Part shown: positions 25,295-32,558 of the stretch, piece after piece
How positions within the stretch are numbered: the first letter of the stretch is position 1
Layout of the letters: every line of letters begins with the position of its first letter
Source: Actimicrobium sp034313845
Lineage (GTDB): Bacteria > Pseudomonadota > Gammaproteobacteria > Burkholderiales > Burkholderiaceae_D
Assembly (NCBI RefSeq): GCF_034313845.1
Contig: NZ_JAVIWN010000001.1
Length of the DNA stretch: 64,000 nt
Strand: one strand, 5' to 3'
Translations under genes and position numbers: made by a program
The notes under the pieces: model-generated
What the model saw: only the letters and a program-made list of their open reading frames with translations
What the model was told of the DNA's origin: nothing
The model's database searches: none

Positions 25295-26371
25295 ATGCCG
25301 ATCTTGCCAGCCAACTTGTTAGCCAACCTGCCAGCCAAAAACACCGATCCTGCCAGGATCGTGATTCCGGATTACTGCAATACCGGCGTGATCCTGCGCG
25401 TGCTCGCCCTCGTCAATCTGGTAATGCTGCTGGCCATCGTGTTGCAGGCCGACACGCGTAGTGCGGGTTTACTGGCGTTCATTGAATGTTCGTTGCCGCT
25501 GGAACTGGTCTGCATGCTGTCGCTGGTGTGTCTGTGCGGGATGCGCCGTCATCTGCCTGTCGGGATGCTGGCGCATTGGCAACAGCGACTGATGTGTGCT
25601 CTGGTACCGGCGCTGATGAGCATGCTGGTGCTGCGGCTTTTGCTGCAAGTGGACTGGTTTCGTGGCAGCTTCCCGAATTTGTCGCTGCCCGTTGGTGCTT
25701 TGCTCGCGGCCTTGTTTGGGGCCGTGCTTCAGCACTATCTGGAATTGCGTGCCCGTGCTTTTTCGCCTGCGTTGGGCGAAGCGCAGTTGCAGGCGTTGCA
25801 GGCGCGCATCCGCCCGCATTTTTTATTCAACAGTCTTAATGCGGTCCTGGCGTTGATCCGCAGGGATCCGCGCCGCGCCGAGACGGCACTCGAAGACCTG
25901 GGCGATCTGTTTCGGGTACTGATGCGCGATGGCCGCGACCTGACTTCGCTGGCGGATGAAATTCGCCTCTGCGAACAATACCTGTCGATTGAAAAAATCC
26001 GTCTTGGCGAGCGCTTGCAAGTGAGCTGGGATACCAGCGCGATCCATGCCGATGTGTTGCGGCAGGCGCAGATTCCCTCGTTGCTATTGCAACCGTTGTT
26101 TGAAAACGCCGTGCATTACGGTGTTGAACCAAGCACGGTACCGGCGCTGATCCGGGTCGAGTTGCGGCGGGTGCGCGACAGTATCAGCGTCGTGATCAGC
26201 AATCCGTGGCTGGGCAAGCAATCGGGTGCGCCGGGCAACCACATGGCACTGGAGAACATCCGTGGTCGGCTACGTTTGTTGTATGACCTCGAGTCGAGCC
26301 TGAGCACCGCTGTCATCGGTGCCCATTTTGAAGTCCGGCTGTTCATTCCCTACAAAAAGGTCCTGCAATGA
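25295..26371 (+). CDS. algZ: LytS/AlgZ-type membrane sensor histidine kinase
   Basis: This 358-residue kinase has four hydrophobic segments in its N-terminal half (about 31-51, 57-82, 97-118, 128-146). A histidine kinase domain of the LytS type follows, with phospho-acceptor H174 in RIRPHFLFNSLNAV and the ATPase motif LLLQPLFENAVHYG. It overlaps the downstream response regulator by four bases (ATGA), so it is surely the partner. The arrangement argH, kinase, LytTR regulator matches algZ (fimS) and algR of Pseudomonas, where the pair controls surface and virulence traits. Here the regulon is unknown. The symbol is given by context and family. Confidence 0.85.
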   Translation: MPILPANLLANLPAKNTDPARIVIPDYCNTGVILRVLALVNLVMLLAIVLQADTRSAGLLAFIECSLPLELVCMLSLVCLCGMRRHLPVGMLAHWQQRLMCALVPALMSMLVLRLLLQVDWFRGSFPNLSLPVGALLAALFGAVLQHYLELRARAFSPALGEAQLQALQARIRPHFLFNSLNAVLALIRRDPRRAETALEDLGDLFRVLMRDGRDLTSLADEIRLCEQYLSIEKIRLGERLQVSWDTSAIHADVLRQAQIPSLLLQPLFENAVHYGVEPSTVPALIRVELRRVRDSISVVISNPWLGKQSGAPGNHMALENIRGRLRLLYDLESSLSTAVIGAHFEVRLFIPYKKVLQ

Positions 26372-27126
26372 GCCTGCGTCTTTTTATCGTTGATGATGAA
26401 GCGCCGGCCCGTGCCCGGTTGCGCGATGTGCTGTCCGATATCGCGCTGCAGTGCCCGCATCAGGTGGTTGGCGAAGCGGCGGATGCGCAGTCTGCGCTCG
26501 ATGGCCTTGGTGCGCTGGCCACTGAGCAGTTTCCGGACATCATGCTGCTGGACGTGCAGATGCCGGGTATGTCGGGCATCGAGCTGGCGGCCCTTATCGG
26601 AGCGCAATTGCCGGTCGTCCCGGCGATTATTTTCATCAGTGCATTTGATGATTTTGCGCTGAAGGCGTTTGAAGTCCGTGCCCTGGATTACCTGCTCAAA
26701 CCGGTGCGCGCAGCGCGTCTGGCCGAGGCGCTGCTGCGTGCGGCCGGTTTGCATCACTATCAGCAAGAAGCGATTGCCACGATGGCACGCGAACTGCGTT
26801 CTACGCGTCAGCATTTTCCCGTGCACGAGCGTGACCGGCTGTTATTGGTGCCGGTGGCCGAGGTGATTTATCTGAAGGCGGAATCCAAGTACGTCACGTT
26901 ACGTACCAGTACGCGTGAATACCTGATCGAAGAATCCTTGTTGTCGATCGAGGAAGAACTGGCCAGCGTGTTCGTGCGCGTGCATCGCAATGCGCTGGTT
27001 GCTCGCGCGGCGATCATTGGCGTCGAGCGGTGTCTCGATACCTGGCAAGTCATCCTGGCCGGCACGGATCAACGCTTGCCGATTTCACGGCGGCAGTGGG
27101 TCATCATCAAGGGACTAGTCAGGTAG
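26368..27126 (+). CDS. algR: LytTR-family DNA-binding response regulator (AlgR-like)
   Basis: This 252-residue regulator has an N-terminal receiver domain with D62 (LLDVQMPGMSG) as phosphorylation site and K at LLKPVRA. A C-terminal LytTR DNA-binding domain (about 145-250) contains IYLKAESKYVTLRT and FVRVHRNALVAR. It follows its kinase with a four-base overlap. In pseudomonads and related bacteria the next genes are hemC and hemD. Here they are displaced by about 10 kb (hemC at 37130), with accessory genes and ppc between. A REP-like palindrome begins 27 bases after its stop. Confidence 0.9.
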   Translation: MSLRLFIVDDEAPARARLRDVLSDIALQCPHQVVGEAADAQSALDGLGALATEQFPDIMLLDVQMPGMSGIELAALIGAQLPVVPAIIFISAFDDFALKAFEVRALDYLLKPVRAARLAEALLRAAGLHHYQQEAIATMARELRSTRQHFPVHERDRLLLVPVAEVIYLKAESKYVTLRTSTREYLIEESLLSIEEELASVFVRVHRNALVARAAIIGVERCLDTWQVILAGTDQRLPISRRQWVIIKGLVR

Positions 27127-27152
27127 GGATTGGCGACCGGTACCGGGACATT

Positions 27153-27181
27153 CGGTGCAATAACCGAAGGGCATTGCACCG
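27153..27181 (+). repeat. REP-like palindromic element, copy 1
   Basis: Perfect 9-base arms CGGTGCAAT (27153-27161) and ATTGCACCG (27173-27181) flank an 11-base centre AACCGAAGGGC. The same core appears at 28717-28745 and 54641-54667, always in an intergenic gap after a gene end. It could fold as a hairpin and end the algR transcript. Confidence 0.8.
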
Positions 27182-27257
27182 ATGCCAAGCGGCAAACCGT
27201 CGAGCATGCTGCGGAGCCGCGCCTTGTTTAAACAATAAAATCAAGTTGCGTTATTTA

Positions 27258-28304
27258 TTAAGGAGCGCTATTAATTTTAAAGTCAACGATATCGAATAAA
27301 TAGTCATTGCTTGCGGAATTTGTAAAATCAAGCCTGAGAGGTGGTGTGGCAGGTACATAACCCAAATAATTCAAATTCTGGTTTTGTGGCACTGAAAACG
27401 TTACCGTCTTGTATATATCCCATCCGCCTGTATTCGGCAAATCAAACTCGCCGATAACAATACCCGGTTTCATGTTGGAATCATTTCCCTCGGCAGTAAA
27501 TTTCACCTTGCCACCGCTTCCGCCACTTGAATAAGTGATTGTTACACTGCCTGGAATATTGCTGCCCTTGATCGCTGTATTCGGAATGTTGAATGAGTCA
27601 AATTTAATGCTGGTGCCATTTCTTATATAGCCGACCTTATAACTCATATTGCGGATTCTGTCGTCATTTGCAGGATCTGATTCAGAGCTAAATAACGTGG
27701 CAGGAATTATTTTGTCAAAGGTAAATGGTGTGGACGGGAATAATGAAGCATTTTCTATTTTAAACTTAACTATGTCGAAAAGATAATCTGATGCTTCTGG
27801 ATTTGTGAATTCCAGTTTAAGCGGAACAGTGACGTTCAAGTAATTAAAATTAGGGTTGTCGTAATCAAGTTGGAAAGTCACGTTTCTATAATTTTCCCAG
27901 CCTCCAGTGCTCGGCAAATCAAACTCCCCCAGAGTAATGCCCTGAGTGCGCATCATATTCATGCCGCCAGCAATGAACTTTACCTTACCACCCGATCCGC
28001 CACTTGAGTACATGATTGTTATTTTGTTCGGTTTTTTATCATCGGGGATCACTAATTGATCGAATATGACGTAAGTACCATTTGAAATATAACCTATCTT
28101 CACACCCATATTTTGAATTTTATTTGAATTCGAGCCATCCGATCCAGATGAATATTTGGCTGCTAAAGTCTCCTCATTAAAGTAAACCGGACTGGTTGTT
28201 TGGGCAAAACTACTGGATGCGGCCGCGGTTAAAAAAGCAATAAGAAGAAAGGTCGCGGCAGATTGGTATAACTTGGTAATTTCTTTTTGGTTATAAATTT
28301 TCAT
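27258..28304 (-). CDS. Secreted protein with two tandem CBM6-like carbohydrate-binding domains
   Basis: The 348-residue product has an N-terminal signal peptide (hydrophobic core about 17-34, cleavage near SSFAQ) and two similar domains of about 145 residues (about 40-185 and 195-346). Shared elements are VGYI-NGT, YSSGGSGGKVKF, GEFDLP-TGGW and DYLFDIV-FKI. This pattern, including GEFDLP-TGGW, resembles family 6 carbohydrate-binding modules and related lectin-like domains. No catalytic domain is attached. The gene is markedly richer in A and T than its neighbours and sits between two same-orientation REP-like elements. The ATG at 28304 gives the better signal peptide; an earlier start at 28352 is possible. 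Confidence 0.75.
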   Translation of the reverse strand: MKIYNQKEITKLYQSAATFLLIAFLTAAASSSFAQTTSPVYFNEETLAAKYSSGSDGSNSNKIQNMGVKIGYISNGTYVIFDQLVIPDDKKPNKITIMYSSGGSGGKVKFIAGGMNMMRTQGITLGEFDLPSTGGWENYRNVTFQLDYDNPNFNYLNVTVPLKLEFTNPEASDYLFDIVKFKIENASLFPSTPFTFDKIIPATLFSSESDPANDDRIRNMSYKVGYIRNGTSIKFDSFNIPNTAIKGSNIPGSVTITYSSGGSGGKVKFTAEGNDSNMKPGIVIGEFDLPNTGGWDIYKTVTFSVPQNQNLNYLGYVPATPPLRLDFTNSASNDYLFDIVDFKINSAP

Positions 28305-28820
28305 TATAAATTTCTTTTTAAGAAGGATTGATGGAGTGTCATAAGCAAGCATGTTGAAGCTGTTCTAGCGCATTCACGCAATCCGGCACAGCGCAGAGTC
28401 CGGAACTTTTGGAAGCAATTTGCCACGCGTACTTGCAACATTGAGTAGTGGAAATAGTTAATTGGTTCCATGATCGTCACCATTTAATCTTCCGCACCAA
28501 GCAGTTGACTCATCGGCAACCAAGGTGGTGCAAGTCTGAGGGGGCGTGTGTAGCGAAGAGCTCTTGTGACTAGCTATTCTGGAGAAGTTGATGAGGGTTG
28601 TTTCGGGAGTCGAGCTGGTCGTGTCGCCGCACTCTTTTATCAGTGATAGATCGGCTAACCCGGTTTTGATGAGACTGTCGTGCGCCCGCTGCGCGCATTA
28701 CTTCATCCAGCGTATGGGATGCAATAACCGAATGGCATTGCACCAACTCCTGGCTTGGGACCGCCAAGGCCCCTGCGATGGTGAGACATCGGCGGGCCTG
28801 AGCGAAAAGTACCGCGCGCC
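28305..28820. other. Intergenic region with no recognisable gene, containing REP-like copy 2
   Basis: This stretch of about 516 bases lies between the AT-rich secreted-protein gene and the 3' end of the KaiC-like gene. Short open frames exist on both strands but none has a ribosome binding site plus recognisable sequence. One plus-strand frame runs into the KaiC-like gene and is rejected. The REP-like element is at 28717-28745. The left part may hold the promoter of the AT-rich gene. It could include decayed mobile-element sequence, but I cannot identify any. Confidence 0.5.
28717..28745 (+). repeat. REP-like palindromic element, copy 2
   Basis: Arms GGATGCAAT (28717-28725) and ATTGCACCA (28737-28745) flank AACCGAATGGC. 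Relative to copy 1 it carries small changes in the outer arms and one in the centre, and the perfect inner arms are TGCAAT/ATTGCA. It has the same orientation as copy 1 and lies 76 bases from the end of the KaiC-like gene. Confidence 0.75.
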
Positions 28821-30272
28821 TTACTGCCGGTTGTGCGGCCGATTGGACAAAATGCCCTGGAAGTCGCTGGTGGCATCACCAATTTGCAGGTCATCGCCAA
28901 CGATGTCGAAGAAACGGATCGCCTTGCTGTGCGCGCTGCCACGCACCTTGACGACCGACAATACGCGCTTGAACTCGCCAGCCAGTTCGACGTAGCGCTG
29001 CATGATGATGGCATCGGCAAGGAAGGCATTGCCATAGGAGCTAAAGCGCAGGAAATCGTAGTGATCTTCCAGCTCAGCCGTCATCATCACCGTCACACCC
29101 ATGCCGGTCAACACCGCGACCATCCGGTATAGCGCTTCGCGGAAGTCTTCGCGAAAGACCGAGGCCAGCGCCAGTTCAAATCCCGACAGGGAGTCGATGA
29201 CTACCCGTTTGGCCTGCATGCGCGTGATCATGGTGACCAGATCATGCAGGATTTCATCGATCGACAAGTCCAGCGTGCGGGTATTGATGTAGCCGACTTC
29301 GCCGCGCTCGACCATCAGGTTGAGCTGATGGCTGAGCAACTGGTTCGGACTTTTTTCAAAGGCGGCAACGACGCCGGGCTCGCCAATGCGGGCACCTTCG
29401 GCCAGGAATTGCGTCGCCAGAATCGTCTTGCCGGAACCGGACGGACCCACCACCAGACACGAGTAACCAGCGGGCAGGCCGCCACCCATCATCTGATCAA
29501 GTTCGGTAACGCCGGTTGACAGTCGCCTGTCGCCGGTGACCACGACGTCACCCGGCAAGTTGGTCTTGATCATCGCACGTGGAAAAACTTCAACGCCGTC
29601 ATCGTTGATCCGAAAGGTATGCACGCCGGGACTTTGAGCCTGGCCGCGCATTTTGACCACCTGGATTTTGCGGATCATGGCATCGCGGTGAACGAGTTGC
29701 GACATCCACAAAATACCGTCGGCGACGGTGAAAACCGCACTCGATTCTGCTTCCGGTGCCAGGTATTCACCAATCAGGAAAGTGGTGGCTTGCCAGCTGG
29801 TCATCTGCATGCCAAGTTGCTGAACAAAATGTTGCAGACCGATCGCACCGGCTTCCATCGTTTTGGCCGATTGCACCACCGAACGGAACGAGTCCACAAA
29901 AACCAGGCTAGGAGAAAACTTCTGCACTTCTTCATCGATGCGCGCCAGCACCCGGTCAAAATTACCGCCAATGAGATCGGCGGCCAGGTTGACGAACTTG
30001 ATGGAGTGATTGATTTTATTGATATCGAAAAACGGAAACTGCTGCTGGTAGCGCAGCATCTTCAGCGGCGGTTCGCCCAGCACAGTAAAAAACAGCGCGC
30101 GCCGGTCCGGCCTCGCCAGTGAAAACATGATCTGATGGGCCAGCGTGGTTTTGCCACTACCGGGCGTGCCGGCAAGCAGGTTGAACGAGAATTCAGGCAG
30201 TCCACCGCCGAGCAGGTCGTCGAGTCCGGGTACGCCCGTGGGAAGGCGCCTGATGATGACTTTGTTATTCAT
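28821..30272 (-). CDS. KaiC-like double-domain RecA-fold ATPase
   Basis: This 483-residue protein has two RecA-like KaiC domains with Walker A motifs GTPGSGKT (35-42) and GPSGSGKT (276-283). The C-terminal segment aligns well by eye with KaiC CII: IIMQRYVELAGE and KVRGSAHSKAIRFF correspond to the clock protein. However, the positions equivalent to the KaiC phosphorylation sites (S431/T432 in Synechococcus) read A416 and F417. The catalytic glutamate pairs are altered to LGEP in domain 1 (66-69 region) and E306-K307 in domain 2. No kaiA or kaiB is nearby. It overlaps the upstream 139-residue gene by four bases. Such KaiC-like proteins may act in signalling rather than in a clock. Confidence 0.88.
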   Translation of the reverse strand: MNNKVIIRRLPTGVPGLDDLLGGGLPEFSFNLLAGTPGSGKTTLAHQIMFSLARPDRRALFFTVLGEPPLKMLRYQQQFPFFDINKINHSIKFVNLAADLIGGNFDRVLARIDEEVQKFSPSLVFVDSFRSVVQSAKTMEAGAIGLQHFVQQLGMQMTSWQATTFLIGEYLAPEAESSAVFTVADGILWMSQLVHRDAMIRKIQVVKMRGQAQSPGVHTFRINDDGVEVFPRAMIKTNLPGDVVVTGDRRLSTGVTELDQMMGGGLPAGYSCLVVGPSGSGKTILATQFLAEGARIGEPGVVAAFEKSPNQLLSHQLNLMVERGEVGYINTRTLDLSIDEILHDLVTMITRMQAKRVVIDSLSGFELALASVFREDFREALYRMVAVLTGMGVTVMMTAELEDHYDFLRFSSYGNAFLADAIIMQRYVELAGEFKRVLSVVKVRGSAHSKAIRFFDIVGDDLQIGDATSDFQGILSNRPHNRQ

Positions 30273-30688
30273 TCTTGCAATTCCTTGCCAGCTATGTCGC
30301 TTGCGTCGTTAGTCCATGCAGTACATAAGATTCGGGTCATTAGGATATCGCCTATGAGTAGGGCGATTATATCGACCAGCGTGGTCAGTAATAGTCTATT
30401 TGCTGCACTGGCAATTTCGATGTCGTAGTCTGCGAGACTGTTGCGCAGTCCGGCAAAGCGTTTCTCCGTTGCGTGGGTCGGGTTGCCCTCGACGATCCAC
30501 GGATAGGTGGTACGGGTGAGGTGCACGCTGCGAACATACAGTGATTGAAAGCCATTTTCGCCAATCAGCGTAATCAGTTCGGTCGCGAGTCGCTCCCATA
30601 AATGAACGGTAACATTGAGGAAATCATCGGGTCGCCGCATGACGGCGCGCCGGATTATCTCGTCTCGTTCAACGTTGGTTGTTGCCAT
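30269..30688 (-). CDS. Small protein of unknown function coupled to the KaiC-like gene
   Basis: I do not recognise this 139-residue protein. It is helical-looking with a conserved-looking core: LWERLATELITLIGENGFQSLYVRS, then TYPWIVEG, and a C-terminal amphipathic or hydrophobic stretch LLLTTLVDIIALLIGDILMTRIL. The last stretch could be a membrane helix or a helix packed in a soluble bundle. The ATG at 30688 (MATTNVERDE) is chosen; an in-frame start at 30715 is less likely because it lies close to the upstream terminator. Its stop overlaps the start of the KaiC-like gene (ATGA), which implies equal production and a probable physical or functional link. A kinase gene lies upstream beyond a terminator. 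Confidence 0.7.
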   Translation of the reverse strand: MATTNVERDEIIRRAVMRRPDDFLNVTVHLWERLATELITLIGENGFQSLYVRSVHLTRTTYPWIVEGNPTHATEKRFAGLRNSLADYDIEIASAANRLLLTTLVDIIALLIGDILMTRILCTAWTNDASDIAGKELQE

Positions 30689-30719
30689 AATTAATGCCTG
30701 ATCGCGATGCAACAAGAAT

Positions 30720-30746
30720 AAAAAAAATCCAGCTTCCAGTCTGGAT
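30720..30746 (-). terminator. Intrinsic terminator between the hybrid kinase and the small gene
   Basis: On the minus strand ATCCAG and CTGGAT form a 6-base stem with an 8-base loop, followed by eight T residues (plus-strand A run 30720-30727). It lies 51 bases after the hybrid-kinase stop at 30798 and ahead of the small gene. It should end or attenuate transcription between the kinase and the KaiC-like pair. Confidence 0.75.
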
Positions 30747-30797
30747 GAATGGCGTTGCAGGTGCCCGTGTGAAGCGAGCTATGTGATAAGGACAGCA

Positions 30798-32159
30798 TCA
30801 ATGGGCCACCACGGTCGAAGCGATCAGGTCGAGCAGCACGTCAACCGACGCCGGCTTCGCCAGAAAATGATCAAAACCGGCATCGAGCGCCCGGCGTCTG
30901 TCTTGCGTCTGGTTGTAGCCACTGAGCGCAATGAAGCGCGGCAGGCATGTCAGCACTTTGCGCAAGGTTGCAATGATTTCGTAGCCATCCATGGTGGGTA
31001 GTCCGATGTCGCAAATGATGATGTCATAGGGTTGGGCACATGCCATTAACATGCCGTTGTGACCATCGAGCGCCGAGTCGACGAGATAGCCTTCCAGTGT
31101 CAACAGGCTGGTCAGTGTGTCATTGGAATCGACGTTATCTTCGATGAGCAGGATGCGGCCGTGGCAAGTGGTCGTCGCCAACGTCGTGATGGCAGGATCG
31201 ACCGGCACGGCATACGCATTGGTAGGCAGGATGACAGTGAATTCGCTACCGTGACCGAGACCTGCGCTGTGGACACTGGTACTGCCCCCATGCATGCTGA
31301 CGATGGAACGCACCAGTGACAGGCCGATGCCAAGGCCGCCCTGAGCGCGGTCCAGCGTTTTCGGACCTTGTTTGAACAGGTCGAAAATGAAGGGCTGGAA
31401 CGCCGCTTCAATGCCGACTCCGTTGTCCCTGACGATGATCTCGACCGACTCTGCCTGCCTGCGGATGAGGATAGCAATCGCGCTGTCGTTGGCAGAAAAT
31501 TTGGCGGCATTGATCAGCAGGTTTGAAAATACCTGGGCAAGCCGGATGGCGTCGCCGTCGAGCATGATTACTTCTTGCGGCATGTCGAGGTGCAGTTGCT
31601 GGTTGCGCGAGGTCAGCACCGGTTCGCTGGTCTCGATCGCGCTCTCGATGATTTCCGATAGCACTACCGGTTCTCGCTGCAACGTGATTTTGCCGCTGTT
31701 GATCCGGGATGCATCCAGCAGGTCTTCGACCAGCCGTTTCAAATGCAGTGACTGGCGGTCGATGATGCCGTGCAGCTTGGGCAGCATCGGATGGGCCGCA
31801 AGCAGCTTGCCGATCAGGGCATTGGCCATCACGATTGGTGCCAGAGGATTACGTAATTCATGGGCCAGCATCGACAGGAATTCTTCCTTCGCATGGTTAT
31901 CCGCTTCGGCGCTGGCTTGCAAGTCTTGTGCACCGAATGTGGCGAGTAGCAGATTCTGGTTGGCCTCGCGCAGCTGCTCCATCTTTTCGTCACGGGCGCC
32001 GTTGTCGGCGACCATGGCACGTAGACACGAGATTTCTGCCTGCAAGTCGGCTATTTGCTGGTGCAGGGAGGTGGTCTCGGACCTGTGCATTGCCGCGGCG
32101 TCGATCAGGGCGTCGGGCTTGTCGCTGGCAGAAGTCATGGTACTGGGTTGAGCGTGCAT
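30798..32159 (-). CDS. Soluble hybrid histidine kinase with C-terminal receiver
   Basis: This 453-residue protein starts with a coiled-coil region (about 25-85) without a recognisable PAS, GAF or membrane segment. A HisKA domain with H100 (MLAHELRNPLAP) and a HATPase domain (N box FSNLLINAAKFS, G boxes DNGVGIE and GGLGIGLSLV) follow. It ends in a receiver domain with D384 (ICDIGLPTMDG) and the Lys in LAKPAS. It is a cytoplasmic hybrid kinase without its own sensory domain, so input may come through a partner protein. The KaiC-like ATPase and the small protein encoded just downstream are candidates. A terminator separates it from them, so expression may be partly independent. Confidence 0.88.
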   Translation of the reverse strand: MHAQPSTMTSASDKPDALIDAAAMHRSETTSLHQQIADLQAEISCLRAMVADNGARDEKMEQLREANQNLLLATFGAQDLQASAEADNHAKEEFLSMLAHELRNPLAPIVMANALIGKLLAAHPMLPKLHGIIDRQSLHLKRLVEDLLDASRINSGKITLQREPVVLSEIIESAIETSEPVLTSRNQQLHLDMPQEVIMLDGDAIRLAQVFSNLLINAAKFSANDSAIAILIRRQAESVEIIVRDNGVGIEAAFQPFIFDLFKQGPKTLDRAQGGLGIGLSLVRSIVSMHGGSTSVHSAGLGHGSEFTVILPTNAYAVPVDPAITTLATTTCHGRILLIEDNVDSNDTLTSLLTLEGYLVDSALDGHNGMLMACAQPYDIIICDIGLPTMDGYEIIATLRKVLTCLPRFIALSGYNQTQDRRRALDAGFDHFLAKPASVDVLLDLIASTVVAH

Positions 32160-32558
32160 GATGCTTCAGTCTTACCGCAACGATGCCCGATCGGAGTCAC
32201 ACGCAACCAAAAGGCGTGGAGCGATGGCGTCGTGCCGAACCGGGTTCGGCACAGATGTTGGCAGGCACATGGATGGGGCATGCGGGGTCAAAAGTTAGTC
32301 ATTGGAATTGCGTCAACTTGCTGTTGGCTGGATTATGCGCCAAGTTTGTGAGGTGTAAATTTAACACTTTGTCGCAGTGCGATTGTTAGTTTCGGTATTT
32401 TTTTGTCCCTGAGTTGGCTAGTGAGCTGGGTTGCCAGCATTCGGAGCGAACTGCTCAAGTCAGGACAGCATAAAAAATACAACTTCAGGTAATTGATCAA
32501 GATCAAGGGTGGCGCAATCGGTCGCCGCCGGGCCAGCGTGCGCTAAGCACAACGCTAG
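32160..32558. other. Intergenic region upstream of the hybrid kinase, cut short by the IS1182 element
   Basis: This 399-base region carries no recognisable gene. It should contain the promoter of the kinase gene. A consensus FNR-type box lies at 32493-32506, and a possible leftward -10 hexamer TATGCT is at 32472-32467. The right edge is the 4-base CTAG that borders the insertion sequence. The distance from the suspected promoter to the kinase start is about 300 bases, which is a long leader. Confidence 0.5.
32493..32506. promoter_or_regulatory. Consensus FNR/ANR-type box TTGATCAAGATCAA
   Basis: The 14 bases match the FNR/CRP-family anaerobic regulator consensus TTGAT-N4-ATCAA at all ten conserved positions. 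The centre is about 30 bases from a possible minus-strand -10 box (TATGCT, 32472-32467). This is close to class II spacing and points left, toward the hybrid kinase gene. On the right lies the IS1182 element, so any rightward target would have been displaced. Confidence 0.6.

Noticed and set aside
28588..28995. A plus-strand frame of 135 codons running into the KaiC-like gene
   Set aside because: More than a third lies antisense to the KaiC-like gene and the rest crosses the REP-like element; no ribosome site or known domain.
28821..30272. A circadian clock locus
   Set aside because: Neither kaiA nor kaiB is present and the phosphorylation sites needed for the oscillator are replaced, so a clock role is not supported.
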